Shown piece by piece: positions 35,645 to 45,559 of a stretch of DNA of 47,162 nucleotides (the first letter of the stretch is position 1; each line of letters opens with the position of its first letter). Position numbers and translations under genes: made by a program. Source of the stretch: Sperchopsis tessellata. Lineage: Eukaryota > Arthropoda > Insecta > Coleoptera > Hydrophilidae. Below the pieces are notes generated by a model that had not been told where the DNA came from, ran no database searches, and saw nothing but the letters and a program-made list of their open reading frames with translations. The stretch is taken from the NCBI GenBank assembly GCA_033557685.1, contig JAWQRN010000041.1, positions 1-47,162 of the forward strand, written 5' to 3'.

Positions 35645-36600
35645 AGTTCGTCATAACATCCATCCAGAATCACTGCAGTTAGCACTATATGTCCAAATAT
35701 CATCACAAATGTCTCTGCGCAAATCATGTCTTCTGAAATAGTAAACTTATATTTTATGAACCATTTGACTCAGAAGGTATTAGTGCATGTTCATATATCT
35801 TTGCAATAAAAAAAATTAAAATACGCAAAATATAAAGATGGCCAGGTTGAATGAATGGTACTAGAGATAAACTGGGAACTAAAATTAAAACACATTAGCA
35901 GAAAATAAAAACATATAATTTTACATGGTATAACAGAAAGCAAAGCATCCTCAATGCTATGTATTCGGACAATTAGAGACAAATGCAGTAATTAATAGCT
36001 GTTTGCAGCATGATGAAAAGAAGTGATAATACGTAAATATCGTGTCGTCTTAGATGAGAGGTCAATTGATTCTCATATGCTCTATTTTAGATTGATAATT
36101 CTATTGTATCGAAAAAAGAGAAGTTTCTTTCTATACTAAGTTTCAGCGTGATGTATAATGAATACTGAAAATTTTAATGTATAATAACTTATATATAAGG
36201 TTATTTAAAAAAAGAATAATTAAAAATGTTACAGATTATCAATTCAATACTTTGAACATGTACTGTTACAACTTTATATATGAAAATAAATTTCTACAAT
36301 ATAAATACAAGTATATTTTTTATATAGTTTCGTTTTACATTGTTCCGAGTGAAAGGTCAAAAAACATGTTAATTTCTTTTAAAAACGACTAGGAATTAAG
36401 CGGTATAAATGGAAATGTATATACACGCATACAATGAGCTATTTAAAAGGGATAGTTTTCATGATGCCCACTTAAACCAAAACATAAATCGAAATTTGTC
36501 TTACTGACTGGGACAGTAACTATAAAAAATATGTAGAGGACTGCTGGATGAAATTGAATGATAACTCGCACTACTAAACGCAAACTGAACACATGCGTTA
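35645..36600 (+). other. Intergenic sequence, no feature recognised
   Basis: AT-rich space between the LINE and the NuMA/Mud-like gene. Confidence 0.5.
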
Positions 36601-36639
36601 TAAGGTCCATAGAAAAAGGTTTAATACGTTTGCACTACA

Positions 36640-36839
36640 CTGTACATCAAATGCGCATGGAACGTCAAACTTTAAACCAATCACAGACCGACCTTTTTGT
36701 TTAGTTTTTTAAATGCAAAACGGTCGTTGCGATATGCCATGCAAACGGTCATAAGCGCGAAATCAAACGGTTTATGTAGATTTACTTAAATATAATATAG
36801 TGTAAATAATCAGAAAAAGTATATGAACTCCTTAGCAAA
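36640..36839 (+). promoter_or_regulatory. Likely promoter/5' UTR region of the NuMA/Mud-like gene
   Basis: The 200 bases before the start codon contain a locally CpG-richer patch (ATGCGCATGG, GCGCGAAATC and two AACGGTC words near 36718-36752) followed by AT-rich ATATAATATAGTG. The start codon context is CAAAATGG, favourable in insects. No transcription start can be read. Confidence 0.35.
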
Positions 36840-36878
36840 ATGGACAGTACACATTGGGATGTGGTTTTGGTGGAATGG
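36840..36878 (+). CDS. mud: NuMA/Mud-like exon 1
   Basis: ATG 36840 reads MDSTHWDVVLVEW and ends at a GTATGT donor, phase 0. It overlaps in another frame with a longer ORF starting at 36823 that has no family match. Confidence 0.65.
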
Positions 36879-38812
36879 GTATGTATTCTGCTTTATTTTG
36901 GACGTAAATAAGTTAATGTTAACAAATTTTCAGATAAATTGTTTGAAGTTGACAAAACCTGTGAAACATATTAAGGATCTGTGCGATGGATATTTCTTTC
37001 GGAATTTATTGCAGCTATTGTAAGTTTTCTCTTAAATATTATTTATTGAAATTTTTATACATTGATAAGCTCCATTTGGTGCTCCGTACAAACATGTCAG
37101 TGCACCCAATTTCTTATATTTGGATGCGTAGCATGAATAAAAGTTTACCTAAATATAAAGAAAAGGGTTTCTTTGTATTTAAACGACTATACTTAATGTA
37201 TATAAACATTTACATAGAATCGGACAAAATTTAAGGAACCACTAATCTATTTGATTACTGACATTAATATAAAATAATAAATTGAGAAATTTATTACTAT
37301 AATTATGTTTCAAAGTTGTTGGTAATTCAAATTTATAAATAAATACAATACATATATATTAATTTTAAACAAAACATTGTTCTATTGTATGTTATAATAT
37401 TCGTTCGCCAAAAAATAAGGAACTATGATAAGAATTTGATGATGAACTATGATACTTTTTATTTTAAAATGTTAAAATGTTTAGTACACTAAGAATGCTT
37501 AAAGTGGCATAAATGTTTATAATGGCTGCTAGAATACACTTATCTCTTCAACAAAAAGAAAATGAAATCTATGATTAGAGACAAGGCCAATCAAGAAAAA
37601 TGTTGTAGGAATGCTTTGGTGTGAGCAAATTTGTTGTTTCACAACTGATTGACAAATTTTAAAAAGAAGGAACACTTTACTGCAAAATTGGAAGTAGTCG
37701 ATCCTGAAAAACTGATATTCACACTGTTAGAATCATTGTTAGGAAGAGTAAAGAAGATCCAACATTAGATGCCCCTCATAGTCAACGGTAATTGGGCATT
37801 CAAAATGTAAGCACTAGAACAATTCAAAGACATCTTGTCAAGCGAAACCTTTTTGTCAGAAGACCAACTAAGAGGCTGTTGATATCAAAGAAAAATCTAG
37901 GAACTGTCAAGATAGTTTAATGTTCTCTTTAGTGAAGAAACTAAAGTTAATATGGCAAATAGCAATGGGAAATTGTTTATATGATGACCTAAAACAAAAA
38001 ATTTCATTCTAAATTCACAATGAAAATTTTGAAGTATCGTGGAGGTTGTATCCAGGTTTGGGGGTGTTTCGCATATTTTGGAAGGGGTATTTTTTTTTAT
38101 AATGTGATGTCGGCATGCATGAAGTTGATAGTGGCTATAAGATGTGTTAAATCAACTTATCTCTTGAATTGTTGGTGAAGCAAAGATCCGGTCCGGTTAT
38201 ATTTGTGGGTAAATGTGTAGTGTTTTTCTGATATCTGCATAATAAAGTAAATATATTTTTTACTTCTTTTTAGGGCCCCACACAGTATAACTGAAATATC
38301 CTCTGATATCATAATTATAATTTATGCTTTCATAAGGCAACATTACCCTGATTACAACTTTGAATTGGAGAAATCAAATTTAAAAGAACTAAACAAAAAT
38401 GATTTAATTGCAATTACTTCGATATTAATGCACTATTCGTGCATTTTTGATAGAAGGGAAGAACTAACAACGCCATTGTGCAATAAACTGACAGAAAACA
38501 TTCAGTTACACTTAAGAAACTTTCTAGAAAGGTTTAACAACTGTATTATCAGGGAAGAATTACAGAAGTTTGTTGAAGAATCAATAAATTTTGAATGTGG
38601 GACTACACCTAATTCAATGAGGTGGATGCAACCAGCTTCACCTATGTCAATTAGGAGCCCTCTTCAGGATTTTTTGAAGACGCCAACTTCAAAAAGCCGA
38701 TTTATCGATAAGGAAGTCAAGAAGCTTAAAACTGCTTTAGAATTAGAAAGATTTGAGAAAGCAGATTTGCAAGAGGAATTGAAAGCTCAACAAGATAAAA
38801 TTCAAAAAATAG
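36840..38812 (+). CDS. mud: NuMA/Mud-family spindle protein, N-terminal exons (partial gene)
   Basis: Three exons join in frame (36840-36878, 36934-37019, 38274-38812) to 221 codons plus one base. Residues 1-165 resemble the NuMA hook-type N-terminal domain: VLVEWINCLKLTKPVKHIKD, IIIIIYAFIRQHYPDYNFEL, then LIAITSILMHYSCI matching NuMA's helix with LLLYHS. The conserved motif SPLQDFLKTP at 170-179 parallels the SPMGDILQTP motif of NuMA, followed directly by a coiled coil (KEVKKLKTALELERFEKADL). NuMA/Mud/LIN-5 proteins anchor dynein at the cortex and focus spindle poles; their N-terminus contacts dynein. The long coiled coil and LGN/Pins-binding C-terminus are absent, so the gene continues right of the window or is truncated. 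Confidence 0.7.
36934..37019 (+). CDS. mud: NuMA/Mud-like exon 2
   Basis: After CAAATTTTCAG, reads INCLKLTKPVKHIKDLCDGY and FFRNLLQL, ending two bases into a codon at GTAAGT. The intron before it is only 55 bp. The phase fits exon 3 exactly (TT + G = Leu). Confidence 0.68.
37025..37495 (+). other. NuMA/Mud-like intron 2, 5' part
   Basis: Very AT-rich; no coding feature recognised. Confidence 0.45.
37500..38225 (+). mobile_element. Tc1-like transposase remnant
   Basis: The plus strand reads ECFGVSKFVVSQLIDKF (helix-turn-helix, about 37611-37661), VSTRTIQRHLVKRNLFVRRP (about 37806-37865) and CIQVWGCFAYFGRG (about 38049-38090), the HTH, arm and catalytic-core blocks of Tc1 transposases in order. 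Stops and shifts are frequent. No confident terminal repeats were found. It lies in intron 2 of the NuMA/Mud-like gene. Confidence 0.75.
38274..38812 (+). CDS. mud: NuMA/Mud-like exon 3
   Basis: 539 nt between CTTTTTAG and GTAAGT. It enters two bases into a codon and leaves one base in. It holds most of the hook-like domain and the SPLQDFLKTP motif, then the beginning of the coiled coil ending QQDKIQKI. No downstream exon with coiled-coil composition was found to the window end. Confidence 0.75.
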
Positions 38813-39499
38813 GTAAGTTTGTACTGTCTATTTATATTTAAAATCAACTCGCCCATGATTCAAGTTGGGTTTAAATAAAACTAAAGGTCAGTCCATATCA
38901 AATCAACCAATTTAAAAAAAAGGTTGCTGACAAATTTTGTTAAAGAGCATAAAATGTACAACACTTTATGTTCAGAGTATATTTAACCCTATTTAATTAC
39001 AAATAAACAAAAAAAAAAATAGGTAAATGTTAAGGTTTTCAAAAAAAAATCTTTTCCTTTGAAATTAAAAATTTTAAAGAAAAAATTAAGACTCACCTTC
39101 CATTTTTTTTTCTGGATAGAGTCTTTATAGTATACAACTTCCAAAAAAGGTTTAGGCTTGAGAGTCACATCCCTATTTTATAATGGGCCTTCAAATATTG
39201 CGATTTGTATAAAATCGGATATTTTCATCCTGAAATATCTCAGAAGGGACACACTTGAAAAATCCAAAAATTTCACAAAACATTCTTTAGCTGTGTTCTA
39301 ATAAGTAGTTAAAATTACATCTCTGAGACTTATTAGTTTTTGAGTTACAAATTTTTAAAAACAGTTAAAATTTCAAGAAACACTGAAATGCAGATATTAC
39401 ATGGTTTGTAGTAAAAATCTAAATAACAAGTATTTTTGTTTACACATTTTTATTTATTTATTGGTCACAATCTTAACATAAGAAAAAACACAGTTTGAC

Positions 39500-39582
39500 A
39501 AGTGCACTTGTCAGAGCCTCTACACAGTTTCCACACGGAAACAACATTCATACAGATACTAACCGTGGAAGTCGATTACATT
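39500..39582 (+). repeat. Type A repeat, copy A4
   Basis: AGTGCACTTGTCAGAGCCTC, AGTTTCCACACGGAAACAAC and AACCGTGGAAGTCGATTACA; the hairpin core upstream is missing. Confidence 0.75.
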
Positions 39583-39985
39583 TAACAGTTTGTTATATAT
39601 TGTCATTTCATAGCTGCTCTTAAGAAATCGTCGTTGCCTAATTGTTGTACACATTTTTTCACTGTTGAAACTACGACCTGTAGCATTTGTGAATTCTATT
39701 GGCATCAGTTTCTGCAGTACCGTACTGATTGACACCCACACTTTATCATTTTTAGAGGCTTAAAAAGCGGTTCATGGACCATGTGGAAAATTCCTTTCCT
39801 GTGTAGAACTGACAATTATCGAGTATATACATACTCACTATTCTGATAGTCACAAACCAGTATATCAATTTAGTCTTTATAATCTGTGTTCAGTTTTGCT
39901 CCTGCAACCATTAGTTTCACATTCTGGTGATATTTACAAACACATACATTGTGTGTACCAGCTTATCCAGGTAATACACACCACT
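39583..39985 (+). repeat. Unit U, inverted copy of 25145-25534
   Basis: Same non-coding unit as at 25.1-25.5 kb in the opposite orientation. Apparent ORFs inside it on either strand are not conserved as protein. It follows type A copy A4. Confidence 0.85.
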
Positions 39986-40039
39986 TAGGCCTTAAAGAGC
40001 AAAAAGCTGACGTACCAATTTTATGATTAGGGTATTTTT

Positions 40040-41003
40040 ATCTAAAACTTACAAATAACTCATTCAAAGAATACAATATTAGTCCTTTTTGTTTGTAAAC
40101 TTTGTGACCCAACAATACATATTCCTTTTTACCGGGGCAAAATCGACTAATGTCATCTTCTTTGTAAAACTTAATGACATCACTGACAACATCATCACTT
40201 AATTTGTTGCCATCCTTCTTTTTTAAATCTGGTAACACACCTTGAGTTTTCATTAAGTTCTGTGATAACCGTACTTGATAATCTGTTACATTCAATTCTT
40301 CACAAATCCTTTGTTTACACCAAGAGCTTGGTCTGATGATCTTTATTTTTTTTCTTTTTTAGCTAATTTACATTTTTCTTTTAACTGTTCAATAAGTTTC
40401 CTATATTCATTTGACAAATCTTCACCTTCTTCATCTGTCACACTCTCATTGAAATAATAAGCCAATTTTCTTTTTATAGCTGAACTTATTTTATCTGTTT
40501 TGGTTATTAATGATGTCTGACGTTTTGTTTTACTCAGTTTTATTATTTTGGAGGCAGGGGACAAATTCAATGATTTGCAAACTGTATCTACTACATTTAA
40601 ACTAGTACCCTCACTAATGAAGGATTTTCCAATCTCAGTTTCTGGTTGATAATCTATGTCAGTGTCACTTGTTTCTTCTTCTATAACTACACCAAATATT
40701 TTTGTATTACATGTAGCACAAAGTGATTTACCAGGGATTAAATTAACAGGAATATTTTGATTTTATTGTAAATGAGCAAGAAAAATTTCTTTTTATGAAT
40801 ACTTAGAGGATCACTACAGTTTCTTCTAAATATATGATGGTACTTATTAAGGTACTTAATTTTATGATAGTTACAAATAGTTTCTAGTTTACGTGATAGT
40901 CTAAGTTCCAATAATAATTGTTCACTCTCACTTAAATCAAGTTTATAATACAACTCATCTAATAATCCTAATGAGCACTTCATAATATTAATAAAAAATC
41001 TCA
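40040..41003 (-). pseudogene. Decayed ORF of the 2.83-kb TIR element
   Basis: Three minus frames (41003-40738, about 40740-40570, 40570-40343) plus 40295-40040 read as one protein broken by shifts. The N-terminal helix includes LDLSESEQLLLELRLSRKLE. A C-x2-C pair follows near 40716. The middle is basic and coiled (EYRKLIEQLKEKCKLAKKEK). The end has FYKEDDISRFCPGKKEYVLL, LGHKVYKQK and GLILYSLNELF. Presumed transposase or accessory protein of the element. Confidence 0.55.
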
Positions 41004-41109
41004 CATTTCCTCAAAATCATAACATTAATATTTCACAAGTTAACTCCACAACAGTTGATTGCACAATGATTACCAACTGGATGAATTGACTCTTAATAGT
41101 GTTAGTCTT

Positions 41110-41310
41110 CTCTTAGCTCTGTAGCTAAGTACTAGGCTACTAAGCGTGGGGTCTCGGGTTCGAGTCCCAGAGGCGGTTGGCTTTTTGTAATTAGGGAAAA
41201 GTCTTTGTAGTGTTCGTCTTCCGGGAAGGACGTAAAATGGTGGGTCCCGTGTACTGTAGGTAATTGGATGTGGCAAAATTCTCTAATCCCTGGATATGGT
41301 TTTTGTTTAA
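41110..41310 (+). repeat. tRNA-derived SINE copy 2, with pol III promoter boxes
   Basis: TAGCTCTGTAGCTAAGTACT resembles a tRNA A box region and GGGTTCGAGTCCC (41157-41169) is a good B box. Then comes the shared body AGAGGCGGTTGGCTTTTTG, GTCTTCCGGGAAGGACGTAA. It lies inside the right part of the TIR transposon. Confidence 0.8.
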
Positions 41311-41452
41311 ACTCAATATCGTAAAAACCCAAGAAGCTACAGAGTTTAACGCAAACCTCTGTATGGCCACTCAAAAAAAATGATCATCTAAAAAATTAAT
41401 GAATACCTGTTTTCAAGTCTCTAAATATAGTACAAACATAGGTAAAAAAATA

Positions 41453-41660
41453 ACGGGTTCGAATCCCAGAGGCGGTCGGCTTTCAGTGATTAGGAAAAAG
41501 TATTGTAGATAAAATATAGACCACATGCAGGTAAAAGAACCCAATTCCAGTTGGAACACTGGATGCAGAAAAATTCCTAGGTGAGGGAGCCTAGTCTCTG
41601 ATTTCGGTGAGAGGTCATAGCAACAGAAATAGGCCGACGTTAAATAATAAAAAAAAAAAA
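41453..41660 (+). repeat. tRNA-derived SINE copy 3
   Basis: GGGTTCGAATCCCAGAGGCG starts at the B box. The body continues with CAATTCCAGTTGGAACACTG, the 3' half also seen in copy 1, and ends in an A-rich TTAAATAATAAAAAAA tail. Confidence 0.78.
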
Positions 41661-41814
41661 TTTATATAAAAAAAATTTGTCAGCAATTATCATTGGTTGA
41701 TTTGATATAGAATGACCCAAAAGCAGATGGGATCATAGACCATATTTAAGGATAGAGCCACTCTTTTAAGTACTATCGAAGCTGAGATGCTTGACCACTA
41801 AAAGTGAAAAACTA

Positions 41815-43099
41815 TAGTGGGTGACCAAATTATTAGGGACACATTTTCAAGTTTGACTGAATTTTTTTCATATTGTTCGACACATAATCAGTTGTAGGTC
41901 TCGTAGGTATTTTTTATTCATAAGAGTGTATTATTGAGATCGAGAAAACAACAAGTAGGTAAAACTATTTATTATCCGCGTAAAAGTAATATGTGTATCA
42001 ACAAAATTTTAATAAAATTAATCTCAGTATTTAGTGATTCCATGCCTCTGGTCCCTTTCACGATGTATAGGGGCCCCATGCTCTTGGCCGAGATCACAGA
42101 CCACACCATAACACTAACGGGGTGTTTAACCCTCTCCACAACGCAGTTCGGATGGAAATGCTCTCCACGTCGTCGTCATACGAATGAACTTTTGTAAAAC
42201 CTGTAAAATATAAAAATAATCACAAAAAAATCATTATTTATGCTATTTAAATTAGATGTACTCACTCGACTCCAGTCTGCAACAGTCATATTCCGGTGTT
42301 GTCTGGCCCATTGCAGTCGCTTCTTCTTCATGGCCTCAGTGAGGCGTGGTTTTTGATGACCGATCCGGTTCTCTTCGGCCAACCGCCTCCGAACTATTCT
42401 TATGGATACTTCAATTCCATCGCCGTTTATCATCGTAGTTAGACGGGCGAAACTCTTTTACGATTTGTGAGTCAGATATACCTGATTTTGCGATCGGTAC
42501 GAGGACTGGTGATCGTTTTCTTGCACCATTTATCTACGCGGCCCGCTGCCAGGGGCTTGGTTTGATCCAGTTTTATTTTGATGCGGTTGACGACAAACTT
42601 CGAAACACCTGAAATAGGTGCTATGTCTCTCTGGGAATATGGGGAATAAAGTAATAATGTTTGTATCTCTCTATATTTTCTTGGGGACGTGTCTGATGTC
42701 TTACCTATACTAAAAATTAATAATTTTGAGGTTATCACGGTCTACTGTTGACGAAGATGAAATTCACTCATAAAATTCAGCAGAAGTAATTCAATAAGAG
42801 ACAATACTTACGTTTTGATTATTTGGGACAGGAAAAACTCGCGAGGAACGATTTGAAAATATTTTATACCACCTCACCACAACAGCAGTTTTTAATAAAC
42901 GACCACCAAATGAGAATTCGCCTCACTTATCTCATAAATGACGTAGACTACCAGTGTTGCCACAATGGTAATTATAAATACCAGCAGCAATACCAAATAA
43001 AACAACCTCATGAAAACCATTTTTTTCGCTCGGAAAACGAATTTGTTCTAGAAAAAACATAAACAATATTACTGTCCCTAATAATTTGGTAACCCACTG
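41815..43099 (-). mobile_element. Near-complete Tc1/mariner element, 1,285 bp
   Basis: Left TIR TAGTGGGTGACCAAATTATT and right TIR (reverse complement) CAGTGGGTTACCAAATTATT, both going on to AGGGAC, flanked by TA on each side (41813-41814, 43100-43101). The minus strand encodes a decayed transposase: HTH SQRDIAPISGVSKFVVNRIK (42738-42472 frame), IEVSIRIVRRRLAEENRIGH (42433 frame) and HPVSVMVWSVISAKSMGPLY from the frame read between 42170 and 42040. Shifts and a sizeable rearranged end make it inactive. Confidence 0.88.
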
Positions 43100-43230
43100 T
43101 ATATAGAACTGATTAAAAAAAAATCTAGTGAAAAGAAAAAGCCACTAAATTTTCCAAAAGTTATTTCGATGTATTTTCTATCCATGGTATTCCATATATG
43201 AGTTAATAAATGTTTATTTTATCTTTTTAG

Positions 43231-43509
43231 GGATCTTTTATAATATTGATTGTTACGTGTGATGCAATATCTACAGAAGCTAAGAAAACATTGAAAATAA
43301 GTCTGAAATGTTTGGTTTTGGCAAGGAAGAGGAATGTACTATGGATGGATAATGAAGTGTTTGTACAGTTTAAACTCTTAAACAGAAATTTAAAATGGCA
43401 GAATCCACATATATCGAGCGCTTGTTATCCAAATATTGATTATAAAATGCTTTTTCGGGCATTTAGCTCAATAGCAGCCTATATAATTATTTGTTTACAG
43501 CTTAAATAA
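43231..43509 (+). CDS. Gustatory-receptor-type terminal exon (divergent)
   Basis: After ATCTTTTTAG the exon opens in phase 0 with GSFIILIVTCDAISTEAKKT and runs 92 codons to TAA 43507-43509. It ends AFSSIAAYIIICLQLK, a variant of the last transmembrane segment of insect gustatory receptors, whose hallmark is TYhhhhhQF; an SAC...ID...LF block precedes it. These are seven-transmembrane taste-neuron channels. Earlier exons are not visible: about 4 kb upstream is TE sequence. It may have TE-swollen introns, or be an orphan exon. AATAAA overlaps the stop. Confidence 0.6.
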   Translation, partial: GSFIILIVTCDAISTEAKKTLKISLKCLVLARKRNVLWMDNEVFVQFKLLNRNLKWQNPHISSACYPNIDYKMLFRAFSSIAAYIIICLQLK

Positions 43510-43514
43510 ACTTA

Positions 43515-43895
43515 TTTATAGTCTCAGTTGATATTATTATAGCTGTTTATCAGTTGCTATGAACATAATAATTTATTCTTTATTGTTATTACAGACAACA
43601 AGTTCTATTGTCAATACACCAGTAAACGACAGTTGATATAACTGCAAGTTATAAAATTAAGCCTTGTCTGAAAATATTCTATTCTTTTTATATTTCAGTT
43701 TATGGATGGTACAATTTTCAGTTAAAGTTTACCGAAAACAACAAGAATTGTTCGGCTTAAGAAGGAGATAGAAAGTAAATGTTGAAATTGGACATATTTA
43801 TATCTCCCTGGCACATATATTGTGGACTACGTGAATTAACAGGGTTACATCTGTCGATATTTTAATATCAGAATGCATTACAAAAGTCATTTCAA
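43515..43895 (+). other. Intergenic, no feature recognised
   Basis: Includes a TTACAG at 43590-43595 but no supported exon. Confidence 0.4.
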
Positions 43896-43908
43896 ACCGC
43901 GTGCGATT

Positions 43909-43955
43909 GATTCATACGTACGTTTCGCGGAATACCACCGCTTCATCAGTGAACC
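43909..43955 (-). ncRNA. Hammerhead ribozyme candidate (intact core)
   Basis: Read on the minus strand: helix I GGTTCA (43955-43950), core CTGATGA (43949-43943), one extra A, helix II GCGG/CCGC with loop TGGTATT, GAAA (43926-43923, its last A opening helix III), helix III ACG/CGT with a two-base loop, then A43915 as cleavage nucleotide, then TGAATC (43914-43909) pairing back with GGTTCA (one G-U). All invariant core residues are present. A very short helix III is typical of PLE hammerheads. The extra base before helix II is a deviation. Confidence 0.6.
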
Positions 43956-44340
43956 TGTACCCGCATTATTTGAAACAGTGTACCGTGCAATCTACTCATC
44001 GCTCTTTTGATCTTAGATTCTACGGTAGGCAGTTAGTGAGAGTTATTAAATATTTATTTACTAATACCAAAGTTGCAATTGGCAAATTAGTACAACGATT
44101 TTATTTCACGAATTGTTACTCATGTATTTGTAAATATAAATATCTTCCGTAGCCGCTAAATTAAATGTTGAAGTTGGAAATATTTCTATTTTCGATATTA
44201 ATATATCGACAGATGTAACTCTTCATGTAGTCCGCAATATATGTGCCAAGGACAAGGACAAAATTTTGTTTGACTGTAACATCCTAATATATCAAATCAA
44301 ATATGTTGGGTGCTCCTTCTCTTACTTTGGACATGCATTA

Positions 44341-44560
44341 TAATAAACATAATACTAATAATGCTCTTTATTCATAAAAATATTTACAATGAAAATTGAT
44401 TGAACAGCGTCAAACAAGCAACAAAGCAAAAAAAAACTCAACTGTAACACATTAGATTTCAACAAACAATTTACAAATTTAAAAAAAAATAAAAAAAACA
44501 TTAAGCAAAATACAAAATACAATAACAAATAAATAAGCACGATCAATGCATTACATTACT
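44341..44560 (-). mobile_element. LINE 3'-end fragment, antisense
   Basis: The minus strand ends TTTTTATGAATAAAGAGCAT followed by TATTAGTATTATGTTTATTAT-like tail sequence, typical of a LINE 3' UTR. It contains no RT. Confidence 0.5.
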
Positions 44561-44570
44561 CATATACTAG

Positions 44571-44870
44571 AAATATGTTCTAAAAAAATGGAAATTGTTT
44601 CGTATGAAGGACTCCGATGATCCTTCGAATTTGCTAAGTAACGGGGTGAAATATCGGACCAATTCATATGTTGGAGACCCTATTGCATTGACAATCGGTC
44701 GAAGAGGCATCGACGGTTTAAGTACATTAGGTAAACAATATAACGAGGAATTCGAGAATCGTGAGGAATTATCTTCTTCTGCACTTTTGGATCATCTTTT
44801 GATGACACTGGTAACTAATTTATCTATTTTTGTTGTAGAGTTGGACGTTAGATGTATATATGTGGTATCC
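44571..44870 (-). mobile_element. Penelope-like RT fragment, antisense
   Basis: The minus strand reads SLYCLPNVLKPSMPLRPIVN, AIGSPTYELVRYFTPLLSKF and SESFIRNNFHF, the PLE RT block LYGLPKIHK-P-RPIVS...SPTY-L. The plus-strand ORF over the same bases (44571 on) is its shadow. Confidence 0.8.
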
Positions 44871-44879
44871 TGCAAAAGA

Positions 44880-44968
44880 TTGGCACTTATTAAAACCTTT
44901 ACACGGTTTCCACCCGGAAACAACATTCATATAGATAATAACCTTAAAAGTCTATTACATTTAATAAG
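44880..44968 (+). repeat. Type A repeat, copy A5
   Basis: GGCACTTATTAAAACC, CACGGTTTCCACCCGGAAAC and AACCTTAAAAGTCTATTACA. It lacks the hairpin core. Confidence 0.75.
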
Positions 44969-44999
44969 CTTACAATTTTATTTATCTCTTTCGTTTTGA

Positions 45000-45185
45000 A
45001 ATAACCGTTTAGTTCTAACCGTCTAGGTTGGTACCAAAATAACTTATACATTTTAACTTTTCCCCTATCCGTTGCAGTAAGTACTCAGTTTAATGGCGCC
45101 TTGTGTCAATACAACGTTTGTTTGTGTTTTGGTTAGGATTGTCCTTCTGTTGAGACATTGGAGATTAATGTACATTCCTTTAATT
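45000..45185 (+). other. No feature recognised
   Basis: Short AT-rich spacer. Confidence 0.4.
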
Positions 45186-45189
45186 ATTT

Positions 45190-45551
45190 ACATATTTTCA
45201 AGAAAATTTAGACGAAGGCCTCACGAGTACAAATGAGGGGGAATAGGTACTGGAATCGAAAACATGGCCATTAAATCGAAGATATTTGTCAAACACAGAT
45301 CTGTTATTGATGAAACCTGTGCCAGAAGAACTTGCTGAGCATAAATGTTCGTGGATACAGATTGATAAGCTCCTTCCACACTTACCGATTAACGAAAATG
45401 TATAATTAAAACAAGAAAGCTTATATGTACCTGACCTGCTCAAATTTCGAAAAGGATCCTTATTGACAACGATATTACCATTGTCTCCAGCAATTTTCTT
45501 CATGACATTTATATATAAATCAAAATTAGTAGTATGTAAAGGAACATTCAA
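45190..45551 (-). mobile_element. Penelope-like GIY-YIG endonuclease fragment, antisense
   Basis: The minus strand reads NLSRSGTYKLSCFNYTFSLI, GKCGRSLSICIHEHLCSASS, matching the SGxYKLxCxNC-x-FYIGKCGRSL-x-RIxEH nuclease block of PLEs, with the second Tyr of YIG replaced (SLIG). It is a different PLE lineage from 15836-16560. Confidence 0.8.
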
Positions 45552-45559
45552 AAGTCTAG

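Larger units (their letters stand above)
38886..41717 (-). mobile_element. 2.83-kb TIR DNA transposon of unknown superfamily, with nested insertions
   Basis: Left end GGTCAGTCCATATCAAATCA and the reverse complement of the right end GGTCATTCTATATCAAATCA match over about 26 of 29 positions. A second inner match (TTGCTGACAAATTTT) lies just inside both. The minus strand carries a decayed ORF from 41003 to about 40040: LDELYYKLDLSESEQLLLEL, a CATC-type cysteine pair (CATCNTKIFG, frame-shifted), KTKRQTSLITKTDKISSAIK and DDVVSDVIKFYKEDDISRFC followed by PGKKEYV. I have met such proteins as repeated uncharacterised insect ORFs but cannot name a superfamily. Nested inside are a type A plus U repeat (39500-39985) and two SINEs (41110, 41453). 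Confidence 0.7.

Noticed and set aside
36823..37023. ORF starting MNSLAKWTV overlapping NuMA exons 1-2
   Set aside because: It reads through a good intron and has no family resemblance; the ATG at 36840 gives the matching spliced frame.
41110..41172. Functional tRNA gene
   Set aside because: The B box is good but the cloverleaf is incomplete and the sequence continues into a repeated SINE body.
44571..44999. Plus-strand ORF with a GTAACT donor, first taken as a host exon
   Set aside because: The minus strand gives unmistakable Penelope RT blocks (RPIVN, SPTYELV), explaining the open frame.
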